Assembly: GCF_000631985.1 (NCBI RefSeq)
Contig: NZ_JFYN01000041.1
Location: 1-64,000 of the forward strand
Direction: 5' to 3'
Origin: Pseudomonas sp. RIT288
GTDB taxonomy: Bacteria; Pseudomonadota; Gammaproteobacteria; Pseudomonadales; Pseudomonadaceae
DNA length: 64,000 nt
Below the pieces are notes generated by a model. The model had not been told where the DNA came from. It ran no database searches and saw only the letters and a list, made by a program, of their open reading frames with translations. Shown one piece after another: positions 1 through 8,399 of this stretch; the stretch's first letter is position 1, and the number at the start of each line of letters is the position of its first letter. The position numbers and the translations under genes are program-made.

Positions 1-80
1 TGTCTGCCAGATGCTCGGTATCCTTCCCGCCGCCGGAGCCGCCCCGGCCGGCGGGAAGGATACCGAGCATCTGGCAGACA
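1..80. repeat. Perfect 32-bp inverted repeat at the window edge
   Basis: Bases 1-32 are the exact reverse complement of 49-80, around a 16-base loop (33-48). The right arm and loop fit the reading frame of the minus-strand TPM-domain gene. The left arm simply mirrors the right arm and replaces the Gly-rich tail expected of this family. Such a fold-back exactly at a sequence end is typical of an assembly or library artefact, though a true hairpin cannot be excluded. Confidence 0.9.
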
Positions 81-676
81 AACACGGTCAGGATGAACAA
101 CACCACCAGAAACACGAACAACAGCGGGTGGCGCGAGACAAAATCGCTCTGCGGATCACCGTTCGACTCGTACACCGTCGATGGCTCGTCCAGCGGATTG
201 CCGCCGAGCACCACCAACATCGCCGCCACGCCGTCGCTGATGCCCTTGCTGAAATTGCCGGCCTTGAACGCCGGGGTGATCACTTGATGAATGATCACCG
301 AGGTTTGCGCATCGGTCAGCCGATCCTCCAGACCGTAACCGACTTCGATGCGCAGTTTGCGCTCGTCACGGGCAACGATCAGCAGCGCGCCGTTGTTCTT
401 GTCCTTCTGGCCGATGCCCCAGTGCCGGCCCAGTTGCACGCCGTAATCCTCGATGGTGGTGCCCTGCAGATCAGGCACCGTGACCACCACCAGCTGCTCG
501 CCGGTCGCCTGCTCGTGAGCCTGCAATTGCTGGCTCAACTGGGCGCGCACCGACGGCTCGATCATCTGCGCTTCGTCCACCACCCGCCCGCTCAACGCCG
601 GGAACGTCAACTCGGCCCGGGCGCTGACGGCGAACAGCCAGAGCATCAGCACCAGGCCTATCTTCAACACACGCAT
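1..676 (-). CDS. TPM-domain (YgcG/DUF477 family) exported membrane protein, 3' end missing
   Basis: The gene starts with MRVLKIGLVLMLWLFAVSA, a clear signal peptide, and continues into a TPM domain (about residues 22-150: LSGRVVDEAQMIEPS, NNGALLIVA, RKLRIEVGYGLEDRLTD). A second hydrophobic segment near residues 180-200 (HPLLFVFLVVLFILTVFV) would anchor it in the inner membrane with the TPM domain in the periplasm. It lies 13 bp downstream of lemA on the same strand, a common pairing whose function is not settled. The frame runs off the window after ILPAGRGGSGGG; the family usually ends in a long Gly-rich tail, but here the last residues are translated from the mirrored arm of the terminal inverted repeat and are probably not real. 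Confidence 0.85.
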   Translation of the reverse strand, partial: MRVLKIGLVLMLWLFAVSARAELTFPALSGRVVDEAQMIEPSVRAQLSQQLQAHEQATGEQLVVVTVPDLQGTTIEDYGVQLGRHWGIGQKDKNNGALLIVARDERKLRIEVGYGLEDRLTDAQTSVIIHQVITPAFKAGNFSKGISDGVAAMLVVLGGNPLDEPSTVYESNGDPQSDFVSRHPLLFVFLVVLFILTVFVCQMLGILPAGRGGSGGGKDTEHLAD

Positions 677-689
677 GAATAACCTCGGG

Positions 690-1298
690 TCAGAACTTCA
701 CTTCCGGGGCCTTTTCCGCACCGGGGGTGGTGGCTTCGAAGGTTTCGCGAATCGGCAGATCGCTGTACATCACGCTGTGCCAGAGACGACCGGGGAACGT
801 GCGGATCTCGGTGTTGTACTTCTGCACCGCCAGAATGAAATCGCGCCGCGCCACGGCAATCCGGTTTTCCGTGCCTTCGAGCTGCGATTGCAGGGCAAGG
901 AAGTTCTGGTTGGCCTTCAGATCCGGGTAGCGCTCGGAGACCACCATCAGACGGCTGAGCGCACCGCTCAACTGATCCTGGGCCTGCTGGAACTGCTTGA
1001 GTTTTTCCGGGTTGTCGAGGGTGCTGGCATCGACCTGGATCGATGTCGCCTTGGCCCGGGCCTCGACCACCGCCGTCAATGTCGCTTCTTCATGCTTGGC
1101 GTAGCCTCTGACGGTCTCCACCAGGTTGGGGATCAGGTCGGCACGGCGCTGGTACTGGTTCTGTACCTGGCCCCAGGCGGCTTTCGCCTGTTCGTCGAGG
1201 GTCGGGATATTGTTGATGCCGCAGGCGGTCAACAAGGTGGCGAGTACCAGCAGCGTGGCGACCTGCAGACGCGAGCGGTAGGTTGGACTGACATTCAT
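690..1298 (-). CDS. lemA: LemA family lipoprotein
   Basis: The 202-residue protein begins with a lipoprotein signal ending LATLLTAC (Cys26), so it should be lipid-anchored in the envelope. The rest is the LemA helical domain: DEQAKAAWGQVQNQYQRRAD, LIPNLVETVRGYAKHE, and the late motif ARRDFILAVQKYN. An upstream in-frame ATG at 1319 exists, but AGGGAG lies 10 nt before the ATG at 1298 and the signal peptide fits that start better. The gene precedes the TPM-domain gene by 13 bp and is probably cotranscribed with it. Family membership is certain; the molecular role of LemA proteins is not established. Confidence 0.9.
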   Translation of the reverse strand: MNVSPTYRSRLQVATLLVLATLLTACGINNIPTLDEQAKAAWGQVQNQYQRRADLIPNLVETVRGYAKHEEATLTAVVEARAKATSIQVDASTLDNPEKLKQFQQAQDQLSGALSRLMVVSERYPDLKANQNFLALQSQLEGTENRIAVARRDFILAVQKYNTEIRTFPGRLWHSVMYSDLPIRETFEATTPGAEKAPEVKF

Positions 1299-1556
1299 CA
1301 AAGTGATGCTCCCTGGCATATTTCATAAAAAACCGACCGTGAAACCTTCTGCATCAGCGGTTGGGGCATAATCGGCGGCGCCACTGGATTGCAACGGGCC
1401 GATGGGCTAAAAAGAGGCCTTGCGCAAACGCTGCCGACGGTCGGCGGGCGTTTTTGGCTCGGCAATTTTGAGCCTGCACCCGAACAACAATAGTCGCTCC
1501 CTAACTTTTGGCTGGCCGGCATTGCATTGCCGCTTGGGCCCTTGAGAAAAATATTC

Positions 1557-3848
1557 ATGAAGAAGCTGTGTTTGCTGGGTCTGTTCGTCAGCCTGGCCAG
1601 TCATCAAGTATTGGCCGCCACGACCCCGGCACCCCTGGAAAACAAGGACGCGTTCATCAGCAACCTGATGAAGCAAATGACCCTCGATGAAAAGATCGGC
1701 CAGTTGCGCCTGATCAGCATCGGCCCGGAAATGCCTCGCGAACTGATCCGCAAAGAGATCGCCGCCGGCAATATCGGCGGTACGTTCAACTCGATCACCC
1801 GCCCGGAAAACCGTCCGATGCAGGACGCGGCGATGCGCAGTCGCCTGAAGATTCCGATGTTTTTTGCGTACGACGTGATCCACGGTCACCGTACGATTTT
1901 CCCGATCCCGCTGGCCCTGGCGTCGAGCTGGGACATGGACGCCATCGGCCAGTCCGGGCGCGTTGCCGCCAAGGAAGCCGCGGCCGACAGCCTCGACATC
2001 ACCTTCGCACCGATGGTCGATATCTCCCGCGATCCGCGCTGGGGCCGCAGCTCCGAAGGCTTCGGTGAAGACACCTACCTGACCTCGCGCATCGCCAAAG
2101 TGATGGTCAAGGCCTATCAGGGCGACACGCCGAGCGCGGCCGACAGCATCATGGCCAGCGTCAAGCACTTCGCCCTGTATGGCGCGGTCGAGGGCGGTCG
2201 CGATTACAACACCGTCGACATGAGCCCGGTGAAGATGTACCAGGACTATCTGCCACCGTACCGCGCGGCGATCGACGCCGGTGCCGGCGGGGTGATGGTG
2301 GCGTTGAACTCGATCAACGGCATTCCGGCCACCGCCAACACCTGGCTGATGAACGATCTGCTGCGCAAGGACTGGGGCTTCAAGGGCCTGGCGGTCAGCG
2401 ACCACGGCGCGATCTTCGAACTGATCAAGCACGGCGTCGCCCGCGACGGTCGTGAAGCGGCGAAGCTGGCGATCAAGGCCGGCATCGACATGAGCATGAA
2501 CGACACCCTGTACGGCAAAGAGCTGCCGGGGCTGCTCAAGTCCGGCGAGATCGAACAGAAAGACATCGACAACGCCGTGCGCGAAGTGCTCGCCGCCAAG
2601 TACGACATGGGCCTGTTCAAGGATCCGTACCTGCGTATCGGCAAGGCCGAGGATGATCCGGCAGACACCTACGCCGAAAGCCGCCTGCACCGCGCCGAAG
2701 CCCGTGAAGTGGCGCGGCGCAGCATGGTGTTGCTGAAGAACCAGAACGAAACCCTGCCGCTGAAGAAAGACGCGAAAGTCATGCTGGTCGGCCCATTGGC
2801 CAAGGCCCCCATCGACATGATGGGCAGTTGGGCCGCTGCGGGTAAACCTGCGCAGTCGGTCACCCTGTTCGACGGCATGAGCTCGGTGATCGGCAACAAG
2901 GCGAATCTGATCTACGCCCGTGGCGCCAACATCACCAGCGACAAGAAGATCCTCGACTACCTGAACTTCCTCAACTTCGACGCCCCGGAAGTGGTCGATG
3001 ATCCACGCCCGGCCAATGTGCTGATCGACGAAGCGGTGAAAGCGGCCAGGGACGCCGACGTGATCGTCGCCGCCGTTGGCGAATCCCGTGGCATGTCCCA
3101 CGAGTCCTCCAGCCGTACCGACCTGAACATCCCGGAAAACCAGCGCGAGCTGATCCGTGCCCTGAAAGCCACCGGCAAACCGCTGGTACTGGTGTTGATG
3201 AACGGCCGTCCGCTGACCATTCTCGAAGAGAATCAGTCGGCTGATGCGATTCTGGAAACCTGGTTCAGCGGCACCGAGGGCGGCAACGCGATCGCCGACG
3301 TGCTGTTCGGCGACTACAACCCGTCGGGCAAACTGCCGGTGACCTTCCCGCGTTCCGTGGGCCAGATCCCGACCTACTACAACCACCTGAGCATTGGCCG
3401 GCCGTTCACGCCGGGCAAACCGGGCAACTACACCTCGCAGTATTTCGATGACACCACCGGTCCCCTGTTCCCGTTCGGTTATGGCCTGAGCTACACCCAG
3501 TTCACGCTGAGCGACATGGCGTTGTCGTCGACCACGCTGAACGCCACCGGCAAGCTCGACGCCAGTGTCACCCTGAAAAACACCGGCAAACGTGACGGCG
3601 AAACCGTGGTGCAGCTGTACATTCAGGACGTCACCGGATCGATGATCCGCCCGGTGAAGGAACTGAAGAACTTCCAGAAAATCATGCTCAAGGCCGGCGA
3701 ACAGAAGGTCGTGCACTTCACCATCACCGAGGATGACCTGAAGTTCTACAACGCCCAGCTCAAGTACGCGGCGGAGCCTGGCAAGTTCAATGTGCAGATC
3801 GGCCTGGATTCGCAGGACGTGACGCAGCAGAGCTTTGAATTGCTGTAA
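1557..3848 (+). CDS. bglX: Periplasmic beta-glucosidase BglX (glycoside hydrolase family 3)
   Basis: This 763-residue enzyme should hydrolyse terminal beta-glucosides from short oligosaccharides in the periplasm. MKKLCLLGLFVSLASHQVLA is a signal peptide, which supports the ATG at 1557 over an upstream TTG. The GH3 N-terminal barrel carries VKHFALYGA and the nucleophile motif GLAVSDHGA (Asp282); the C-terminal sandwich carries LVLVLMNGRPL and ETWFSGTEGGNAIADVLFG; a fibronectin-III-like domain ends the protein (FPFGYGLSYTQF, GETVVQLYIQD). Length and domain order match BglX. It stands alone, with a REP doublet directly downstream that separates it from the convergent cardiolipin synthase gene. 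Confidence 0.95.
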   Translation: MKKLCLLGLFVSLASHQVLAATTPAPLENKDAFISNLMKQMTLDEKIGQLRLISIGPEMPRELIRKEIAAGNIGGTFNSITRPENRPMQDAAMRSRLKIPMFFAYDVIHGHRTIFPIPLALASSWDMDAIGQSGRVAAKEAAADSLDITFAPMVDISRDPRWGRSSEGFGEDTYLTSRIAKVMVKAYQGDTPSAADSIMASVKHFALYGAVEGGRDYNTVDMSPVKMYQDYLPPYRAAIDAGAGGVMVALNSINGIPATANTWLMNDLLRKDWGFKGLAVSDHGAIFELIKHGVARDGREAAKLAIKAGIDMSMNDTLYGKELPGLLKSGEIEQKDIDNAVREVLAAKYDMGLFKDPYLRIGKAEDDPADTYAESRLHRAEAREVARRSMVLLKNQNETLPLKKDAKVMLVGPLAKAPIDMMGSWAAAGKPAQSVTLFDGMSSVIGNKANLIYARGANITSDKKILDYLNFLNFDAPEVVDDPRPANVLIDEAVKAARDADVIVAAVGESRGMSHESSSRTDLNIPENQRELIRALKATGKPLVLVLMNGRPLTILEENQSADAILETWFSGTEGGNAIADVLFGDYNPSGKLPVTFPRSVGQIPTYYNHLSIGRPFTPGKPGNYTSQYFDDTTGPLFPFGYGLSYTQFTLSDMALSSTTLNATGKLDASVTLKNTGKRDGETVVQLYIQDVTGSMIRPVKELKNFQKIMLKAGEQKVVHFTITEDDLKFYNAQLKYAAEPGKFNVQIGLDSQDVTQQSFELL

Positions 3849-3860
3849 CCGTTAAAAGCA

Positions 3861-3937
3861 AAAGATCGCAGCCTGCGGCAGCTCCTACATTGGGAGGGTG
3901 TACACCCTGTAGGAGCTGCCGCAGGCTGCGATCTTTT
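3861..3937. repeat. REP doublet (REPIN), GATCGCAG family
   Basis: Two REP units in inverted orientation (AAAGATCGCAGCCTGCGGC at the left, its complement at the right) surround a short variable centre. The element fills the gap between the convergent genes bglX and clsB, 16 bp from the clsB stop. It can fold into a long hairpin and may end or stabilise both transcripts. Confidence 0.9.
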
Positions 3938-3952
3938 GATCTTGCTTTTGCC

Positions 3953-5110
3953 TTATCCGCGTCGATCGAGAATATTGACCACCAGCCGATCCACCCAGCC
4001 CCAGACCCGCTGTTTCACTCGCCGCCACAACGGCCGGCGCTGCCACTCTTCCAGACTGACCTGCTGACTCAGGCCGAAATCCTTCTCGAAACTCTGTACC
4101 ACCGCTGCCGTCAACGACGGGTCCAGCGCTTCCAGGTTCGCCTCCAGATTGAAACGCAAGTTCCAGTGATCGAAGTTGCACGATCCAATGCTCACCCACT
4201 CGTCCACCAGCACCATTTTCAGGTGCAGGAAGCACGGCTGGTATTCGAAGATCTGCACCCCGGCCTTGAGCAGGCGCGGGTAGTAACGATGACCGGCGTA
4301 ACGCACTGACGGGTGATCGGTGCGCGGCCCAGTCAGCAATAGCCGGACGTCGACACCCCGGGCAGCGGCCTTGCGCAGCGAGCGGCGGATTTTCCAGGTC
4401 GGCAGGAAATACGGGGTGGCCATCCAGATGCGTTTCTGCCCACTGTTCAGTGCGCGAAACAGCGACTGCAGAATGTCCCGATGCTGACGGGCATCGGCAT
4501 AGGCCACACGGCCCATGCCCTCGCCCATGTCCGGAACCTTGGGCAAGCGTGGCAGGCCGACATGTGCGGACGGTTTCCAGGCCCGGCGATGGCGGTTGGC
4601 GATCCATTGGCGGTCGAACAGCACTTGCCAGTCGAGCACCAGCGGGCCGCTGATTTCCACCATCACCTCGTGCCATTCGCTGCTGTCCTGCCCCGGCGTC
4701 CAGAACTCATCGGTGACACCGGTGCCACCGACCACCGCCAGACGCTGATCGACCAGCAGCAACTTGCGGTGATCGCGATAGAAGTTGCCGACCCAGCGTC
4801 GCCAGTTCAGGCGATTGTAGAAACGCAGCTCGACCCCGGCCTTGGTCAGGCGCTGACGCAGGTGCAGGGTAAACGCGAGGCTGCCGTAGTCATCGAACAG
4901 ACAACGTACCCGCACGCCGCGCTCGGCAGCCTGCACCAGCGCCTGAACCACGGCCTCGGCACAAGCGCCTGCCTCCACCAGATACAGCTCCAGCTCGACC
5001 TGCTCCTCGGCGCGGGCAATCTCCACCAGCATGCGCGGGAAGAAATGCGGGCCGTCGATCAACAGTTCGAAACGGTTGCCGTCACGCCATGGAAACACCG
5101 CGCCGCGCAT
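3953..5110 (-). CDS. clsB: Cardiolipin synthase B-like phospholipase D family protein
   Basis: The 385-residue protein has two phospholipase-D HKD motifs, HRKLLLVD (114-121) and HLKMVLVD (296-303), each followed by the expected small-residue segments (VVGGTGVTDEFW; SIGSCNFDHWN). It has no N-terminal transmembrane helices, as in ClsB rather than ClsA. It would join phosphatidyl groups to make cardiolipin or related lipids at the inner membrane. The start codon lies 1 bp after the stop of the upstream yceI-like gene, so the two form one unit. Another PLD activity is possible, but cardiolipin synthase is the best family-level call. Confidence 0.85.
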   Translation of the reverse strand: MRGAVFPWRDGNRFELLIDGPHFFPRMLVEIARAEEQVELELYLVEAGACAEAVVQALVQAAERGVRVRCLFDDYGSLAFTLHLRQRLTKAGVELRFYNRLNWRRWVGNFYRDHRKLLLVDQRLAVVGGTGVTDEFWTPGQDSSEWHEVMVEISGPLVLDWQVLFDRQWIANRHRRAWKPSAHVGLPRLPKVPDMGEGMGRVAYADARQHRDILQSLFRALNSGQKRIWMATPYFLPTWKIRRSLRKAAARGVDVRLLLTGPRTDHPSVRYAGHRYYPRLLKAGVQIFEYQPCFLHLKMVLVDEWVSIGSCNFDHWNLRFNLEANLEALDPSLTAAVVQSFEKDFGLSQQVSLEEWQRRPLWRRVKQRVWGWVDRLVVNILDRRG

Positions 5111-5111
5111 G

Positions 5112-5702
5112 TCAGCGCGCCGTGAAAATCAGCACCGCACCCACCGGCACCGACAGACTGATGGCCGACAGGCCGGCCAGGTTACGCAGGGTTTCCAGGC
5201 CCGGCACCAGGTCGAAATCCTCGGCGTTGATCACCAGCGGTTCCAGCGTCACCACTTGAAAACGCCGGTCATCGAGCCGCGTTGCCAGCAACTCAGCCGG
5301 ATATTCGTGTTGCTTGCCATGCAGGTTGACGGTCAGCGGCAAGCGCAATTCCAGCTGCGCGCCGGGGGCCAGATCGTTGATCGGACGCAGGTCGATCCGG
5401 GTGCTGATGGTCGCTTCGGGGAATTGCTCGATCTGGAACAGCTCCTTGCGCATGCGTTCGTCGCGCAGCGGGATACCGCTGTTGATCGACTCCAGCTCGA
5501 CTTCGACCTCGGCGCGACCGCTGGGATCGACCTTGCCGTGCAACACCAGGAAGCGCTGCACTTCGGAAACGTGGGCGTTTTTCGTGCTGACGAACGACAG
5601 CCGTGACGACTCGCCATCCAGATACCAGTTGGCCTGCGCCGGCAGCGCGGCGGCGGCCAGCAGCAGACTGGCGAAGGCTTTATAGAGGGAGCGGTTGAAC
5701 AT
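5112..5702 (-). CDS. YceI family periplasmic protein
   Basis: The 196-residue protein starts with a signal peptide (FASLLLAAAALPAQA) followed by the YceI beta-barrel lipocalin-like domain: WYLDGESSRLSFVSTKN, a middle FPEATISTRID strand and LTVNLHGKQHEYPAELL. Family members bind isoprenoid or other amphipathic molecules in the periplasm. The ATG at 5702 is preferred over an upstream start at 5732 because the signal peptide begins there. The stop lies immediately before the clsB start, suggesting translational coupling. Confidence 0.85.
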   Translation of the reverse strand: MFNRSLYKAFASLLLAAAALPAQANWYLDGESSRLSFVSTKNAHVSEVQRFLVLHGKVDPSGRAEVEVELESINSGIPLRDERMRKELFQIEQFPEATISTRIDLRPINDLAPGAQLELRLPLTVNLHGKQHEYPAELLATRLDDRRFQVVTLEPLVINAEDFDLVPGLETLRNLAGLSAISLSVPVGAVLIFTAR

Positions 5703-5773
5703 TGAATACTCGTGGGGGCGATAAACCTGCACGAACCTTAACCGGCCATAGGTTTATTGCAAACATCAAGATC

Positions 5774-5847
5774 AAAAGATCGCAGCCTGCGGCAGCTCCT
5801 GCAGATTTTGCATTGCCTGTAGGAGCTGCCGCAGGCTGCGATCTTTT
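5774..5847. repeat. REP doublet (REPIN), GATCGCAG family
   Basis: Inverted pair of REP units around a short centre. Its right edge overlaps the TAA stop (5846-5848) of the downstream 101-residue gene by two bases, so the element sits exactly at the 3' end of that gene. Confidence 0.9.
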
Positions 5848-6151
5848 AAGGCTGTAAACGACAGCCTTGCCGTTCGCCCAGCCACTGCGCGCGATTGCTG
5901 CGGCCCATGCCGCTGACGGTGACGGTTTTGCTGGCGCTGTCATCGGTAAAGCCGCTGGTCGGCAACCACTGTTTTACATAGCCCCGGCAATATTCGGCAT
6001 CGTTGTTCATTACATAACGACACGAACAATATTCCTTCGCCGTGTAGGCACTGATGATGTCCGGAAATGCCCAGAGGTTTTCCCGTTCGAGCCAGATCCA
6101 GCCGAGCAGCACGATCAGCGCCAGCAGCAACACCCGCTTCAACAGCTTCAT
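5846..6151 (-). CDS. Small membrane-anchored protein of unknown function
   Basis: I do not recognise this 101-residue protein. It has one N-terminal hydrophobic helix (LLKRVLLLALIVLLGWIWL) and then a Cys-containing periplasmic part: YTAKEYCSCRYVMNND, EYCRGYVKQW and a final Cys near the C terminus, five cysteines in all. The start codon overlaps the stop of the upstream serine hydrolase gene by an ATGA junction, so the two are translationally coupled. The stop codon abuts a REP doublet. It is probably a real, exported, disulfide-containing partner of the hydrolase, but this is inference from the gene arrangement. Confidence 0.7.
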   Translation of the reverse strand: MKLLKRVLLLALIVLLGWIWLERENLWAFPDIISAYTAKEYCSCRYVMNNDAEYCRGYVKQWLPTSGFTDDSASKTVTVSGMGRSNRAQWLGERQGCRLQP

Positions 6152-7227
6152 GGCTGCACCGCCTTGAGCACGCGTTTGAGCAGTTCGTTGTGGCGATAGC
6201 TGCCGTCGCGGTCATCGGCGTAACGCACGATCACCAGTTTTTCGCTGGGGATCACATACAGCGCCTGGCCCCAGTGACCGAGGGCGGCGAAGGTGTCGGG
6301 CGGCGCGCCGGGCCACGGCGCGGCGGCGCCATCCGCCGGGCGATTGAGCCACCAGTGGCCGCCGGGCACCGCCTCGTCCTGATGGGTCTTGTAGCCGGCA
6401 AAAGACTCACGGTTGAAGGCGACCCAAGCCTTGGGCAGCAATTGTCGGTCGCCCCAGCGTCCATCGCGAGCCATCAGCAGACCGACCCGCGCCAGATCCC
6501 GCGCCGTGAGATAGGCATAAGAGGACGCGACAAACGTGCCGCCGGCATCGGTTTCCCACGCGGCAGAACGAATGCCCAACGGCTCGAACAACGCAGTCCA
6601 CGGATAGTCGGGATAACGCTGCGGACCAACCATGCTCTTAAGCGCCGCCGCCAGCAGATTGCTGTCGCCACTGGAGTAACGGAACGTCTGCCCCGGTGGC
6701 GCATAAGCGTCGTGATCGGCGGTGAACGCAGGCATGTCGCGGTGCCCACGGGTGTAGAGCATCGCCACCACCGAGGATTTCAGCGGCGCGTATTCGTAGT
6801 CTTCCTGCCAGTCCAGCCCCGAAGCCCAGTGCAGCAGATCCGCCACGGTGATCGCCGGATGTTTTTCCAGCGCCGGATAAAACTTCGAAACCGGATCATC
6901 CCGTTTGAACAGGCCTTCGCCATACGCCACGCCGAGTACCGTGGCCATCAGGCTTTTGCTGATCGACCAGGTCAGGTGCGGGGTCTCGACACGGGTCGGG
7001 CCGGCGTAGCGTTCGTAGATCAACTGGCCGTCGCGGATGATCAGCAGCGCGTCAGTGCGAACGCCTTGGCGGGTGTTGTCGTCGCGGGGTGGGAAGGCGT
7101 AGGTCTCTAATGCCTCGACCGCCGCGCCGCTGATTTTTGCGCCAACCGGCCATTGCTCACCGGGCCATTGCTCGGCCTGAACCGTGAAGCTGATCAACAG
7201 CAGAAACAGGGACAGGCCTTTGATCAT
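6148..7227 (-). CDS. Secreted serine hydrolase of the beta-lactamase (class C) fold
   Basis: The 359-residue protein has a signal peptide (MIKGLSLFLLLISFTVQAE) and the serine beta-lactamase/penicillin-binding fold. The catalytic SxxK tetrad is SISK (Ser88-Lys91) in LTWSISKSLMATVLG, and a tyrosine motif RYSSGDSN lies at 183-190. It resembles 6-aminohexanoate-dimer-hydrolase and esterase members more than true AmpC enzymes, so the substrate is open: an amide or ester in the periplasm. It overlaps the downstream small gene by 4 bp. Resistance to beta-lactams should not be assumed. Confidence 0.85.
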   Translation of the reverse strand: MIKGLSLFLLLISFTVQAEQWPGEQWPVGAKISGAAVEALETYAFPPRDDNTRQGVRTDALLIIRDGQLIYERYAGPTRVETPHLTWSISKSLMATVLGVAYGEGLFKRDDPVSKFYPALEKHPAITVADLLHWASGLDWQEDYEYAPLKSSVVAMLYTRGHRDMPAFTADHDAYAPPGQTFRYSSGDSNLLAAALKSMVGPQRYPDYPWTALFEPLGIRSAAWETDAGGTFVASSYAYLTARDLARVGLLMARDGRWGDRQLLPKAWVAFNRESFAGYKTHQDEAVPGGHWWLNRPADGAAAPWPGAPPDTFAALGHWGQALYVIPSEKLVIVRYADDRDGSYRHNELLKRVLKAVQP

Positions 7228-7290
7228 GGAAAAATCTCAACCGACGGGTGCAAAGATCATGGCCCAGAAAAATGACAATCTCCCGATCAC

Positions 7291-7370
7291 TGTAGGAGCT
7301 GCCGCAGGCTGCGATCTGTTGATTGTGCTTTTAAAGATCAAAGGATCGCAGCCTGCGGCAGCTCCTACAG
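7291..7370. repeat. REP doublet overlapping the 3' end of a gene
   Basis: An inverted pair of GATCGCAG-family units between two minus-strand genes. The right unit contains the TAG stop (7365-7367) of the acyl-CoA dehydrogenase-like gene: the stop is the TAG within the conserved CTGTAGGAGC of the repeat. Confidence 0.9.
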
Positions 7371-8246
7371 GGCAATGTGCAGGGCTTTGGCCAAGCGCTT
7401 TGCCCTGGCGCCGGCCGCCAACTGCATCACTCCCTGATCACGCTGCCACATCTGCGCCCACTCCGGATTACCCTCGGCCAACGCCTGATCGATCTCGGGT
7501 CTGAACGCATCAAACTGCGCAAACAACCCACCCAACAGCACATGCCCGGCCGGATTGTTCGGCGGCTGGCGGCTCGCCTCAGCGCACCCGGCCAGCAGCG
7601 CCAGCAAGCGCAATTGCAGGGTCTGCGACCAGCCACTGTCCTGACCGACGCCATACAGCCAAGCGGTCATCGCGCTCAACACATAGACATCTTCCAGGGT
7701 GCGGAACGGCTTCACATAAGCATCCCAGCCATCCCCCGCGAGCAACTCGCACAGCGCGCCGTCCAGATGCAGCCGACCGTGACTGATGTCCGGCATCAGC
7801 GGCAGCGCCGGGAGTTTTTCCACGCGCACGCCGGGCTCGCCGGGATAGACCACCGCCAGACTCAGACGCGGCGTTTCGCCGGGTTCTTCACTGCGCGCGG
7901 CGATCAACAGCCAGTCCGCCGCATCCCCGGCGGTGACGAAATCCTTGCGCCCGCTCAAGCGCAAATCGCTGAGACGGGTCTGCATGTCCGCCGGGCGCAG
8001 GCTGCGCTGCTCGGTCGCACACAACGCGCCAAGACTCGGCGGCGCGCTCGGCCAGAGCATGCGCAACGCCGCCTGATACCCCACCAGAAACGCCAGCCCC
8101 GGCGTCGCCATCCGCCGCCCCCCGGCCACCGCCAGTTCGAACGGCGTCACGTTGCCCAATTGATGCAACAAGGTAGCGAAACCTTCCGCCAGATCAGCCG
8201 TCGCGGGCAGGCGTTCATGACTTTCGAGCAGGCTGGGCCAGGGCAT
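7365..8246 (-). CDS. Acyl-CoA dehydrogenase-like protein, short and divergent
   Basis: The 293-residue protein shows a weak acyl-CoA dehydrogenase pattern: a middle-domain-like LSGRKDFVTAGDAADWLLIAA stretch followed by a helical C-terminal half (MTAWLYGVGQDSGWS, RLLALLAGCAEASR). It is about 90 residues shorter than usual and I could not locate the catalytic base or clear FAD contacts, so it may not be an active dehydrogenase. AAGGAG lies 6 nt before the ATG at 8246, which decides that start over the one at 8270. It is divergent from olsBA across about 150 bp. The stop codon is provided by a REP element. Confidence 0.65.
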   Translation of the reverse strand: MPWPSLLESHERLPATADLAEGFATLLHQLGNVTPFELAVAGGRRMATPGLAFLVGYQAALRMLWPSAPPSLGALCATEQRSLRPADMQTRLSDLRLSGRKDFVTAGDAADWLLIAARSEEPGETPRLSLAVVYPGEPGVRVEKLPALPLMPDISHGRLHLDGALCELLAGDGWDAYVKPFRTLEDVYVLSAMTAWLYGVGQDSGWSQTLQLRLLALLAGCAEASRQPPNNPAGHVLLGGLFAQFDAFRPEIDQALAEGNPEWAQMWQRDQGVMQLAAGARAKRLAKALHIAL

Positions 8247-8263
8247 AAGAGGCTCCTTGAGGG

Positions 8264-8281
8264 CTGTCATACAAGCATCAC
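8264..8281 (+). promoter_or_regulatory. Weak PHO-box-like site upstream of olsBA
   Basis: CTGTCAT, four bases, then GCATCAC: the first half matches the PhoB half-site, the second only in part. It lies about 130 bp upstream of olsB and faces it. Ornithine lipids are often made under phosphate limitation, which is why the site is worth listing, but the match is poor. Confidence 0.25.
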
Positions 8282-8399
8282 CAAACGTTCACGGTGATGA
8301 CACCGGGGCTACATAGCCTGACTTTGCACAACATGGCTGCATAAAGAAAGTCGATCGGCTGCAACCCACGACGGGTTCAAGGCCCGTACGGAGATTCAA

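Noticed and set aside
1407..3716. A 769-codon open frame on the minus strand opposite bglX
   Set aside because: It is a mirror of bglX in a GC-rich genome: no family resemblance, no ribosome-binding site, and bglX is a clear full-length enzyme.
6148..7227. Calling the serine hydrolase an AmpC beta-lactamase
   Set aside because: It shares the SxxK fold but looks closer to esterase/6-aminohexanoate hydrolase members, and there is no adjacent ampR.
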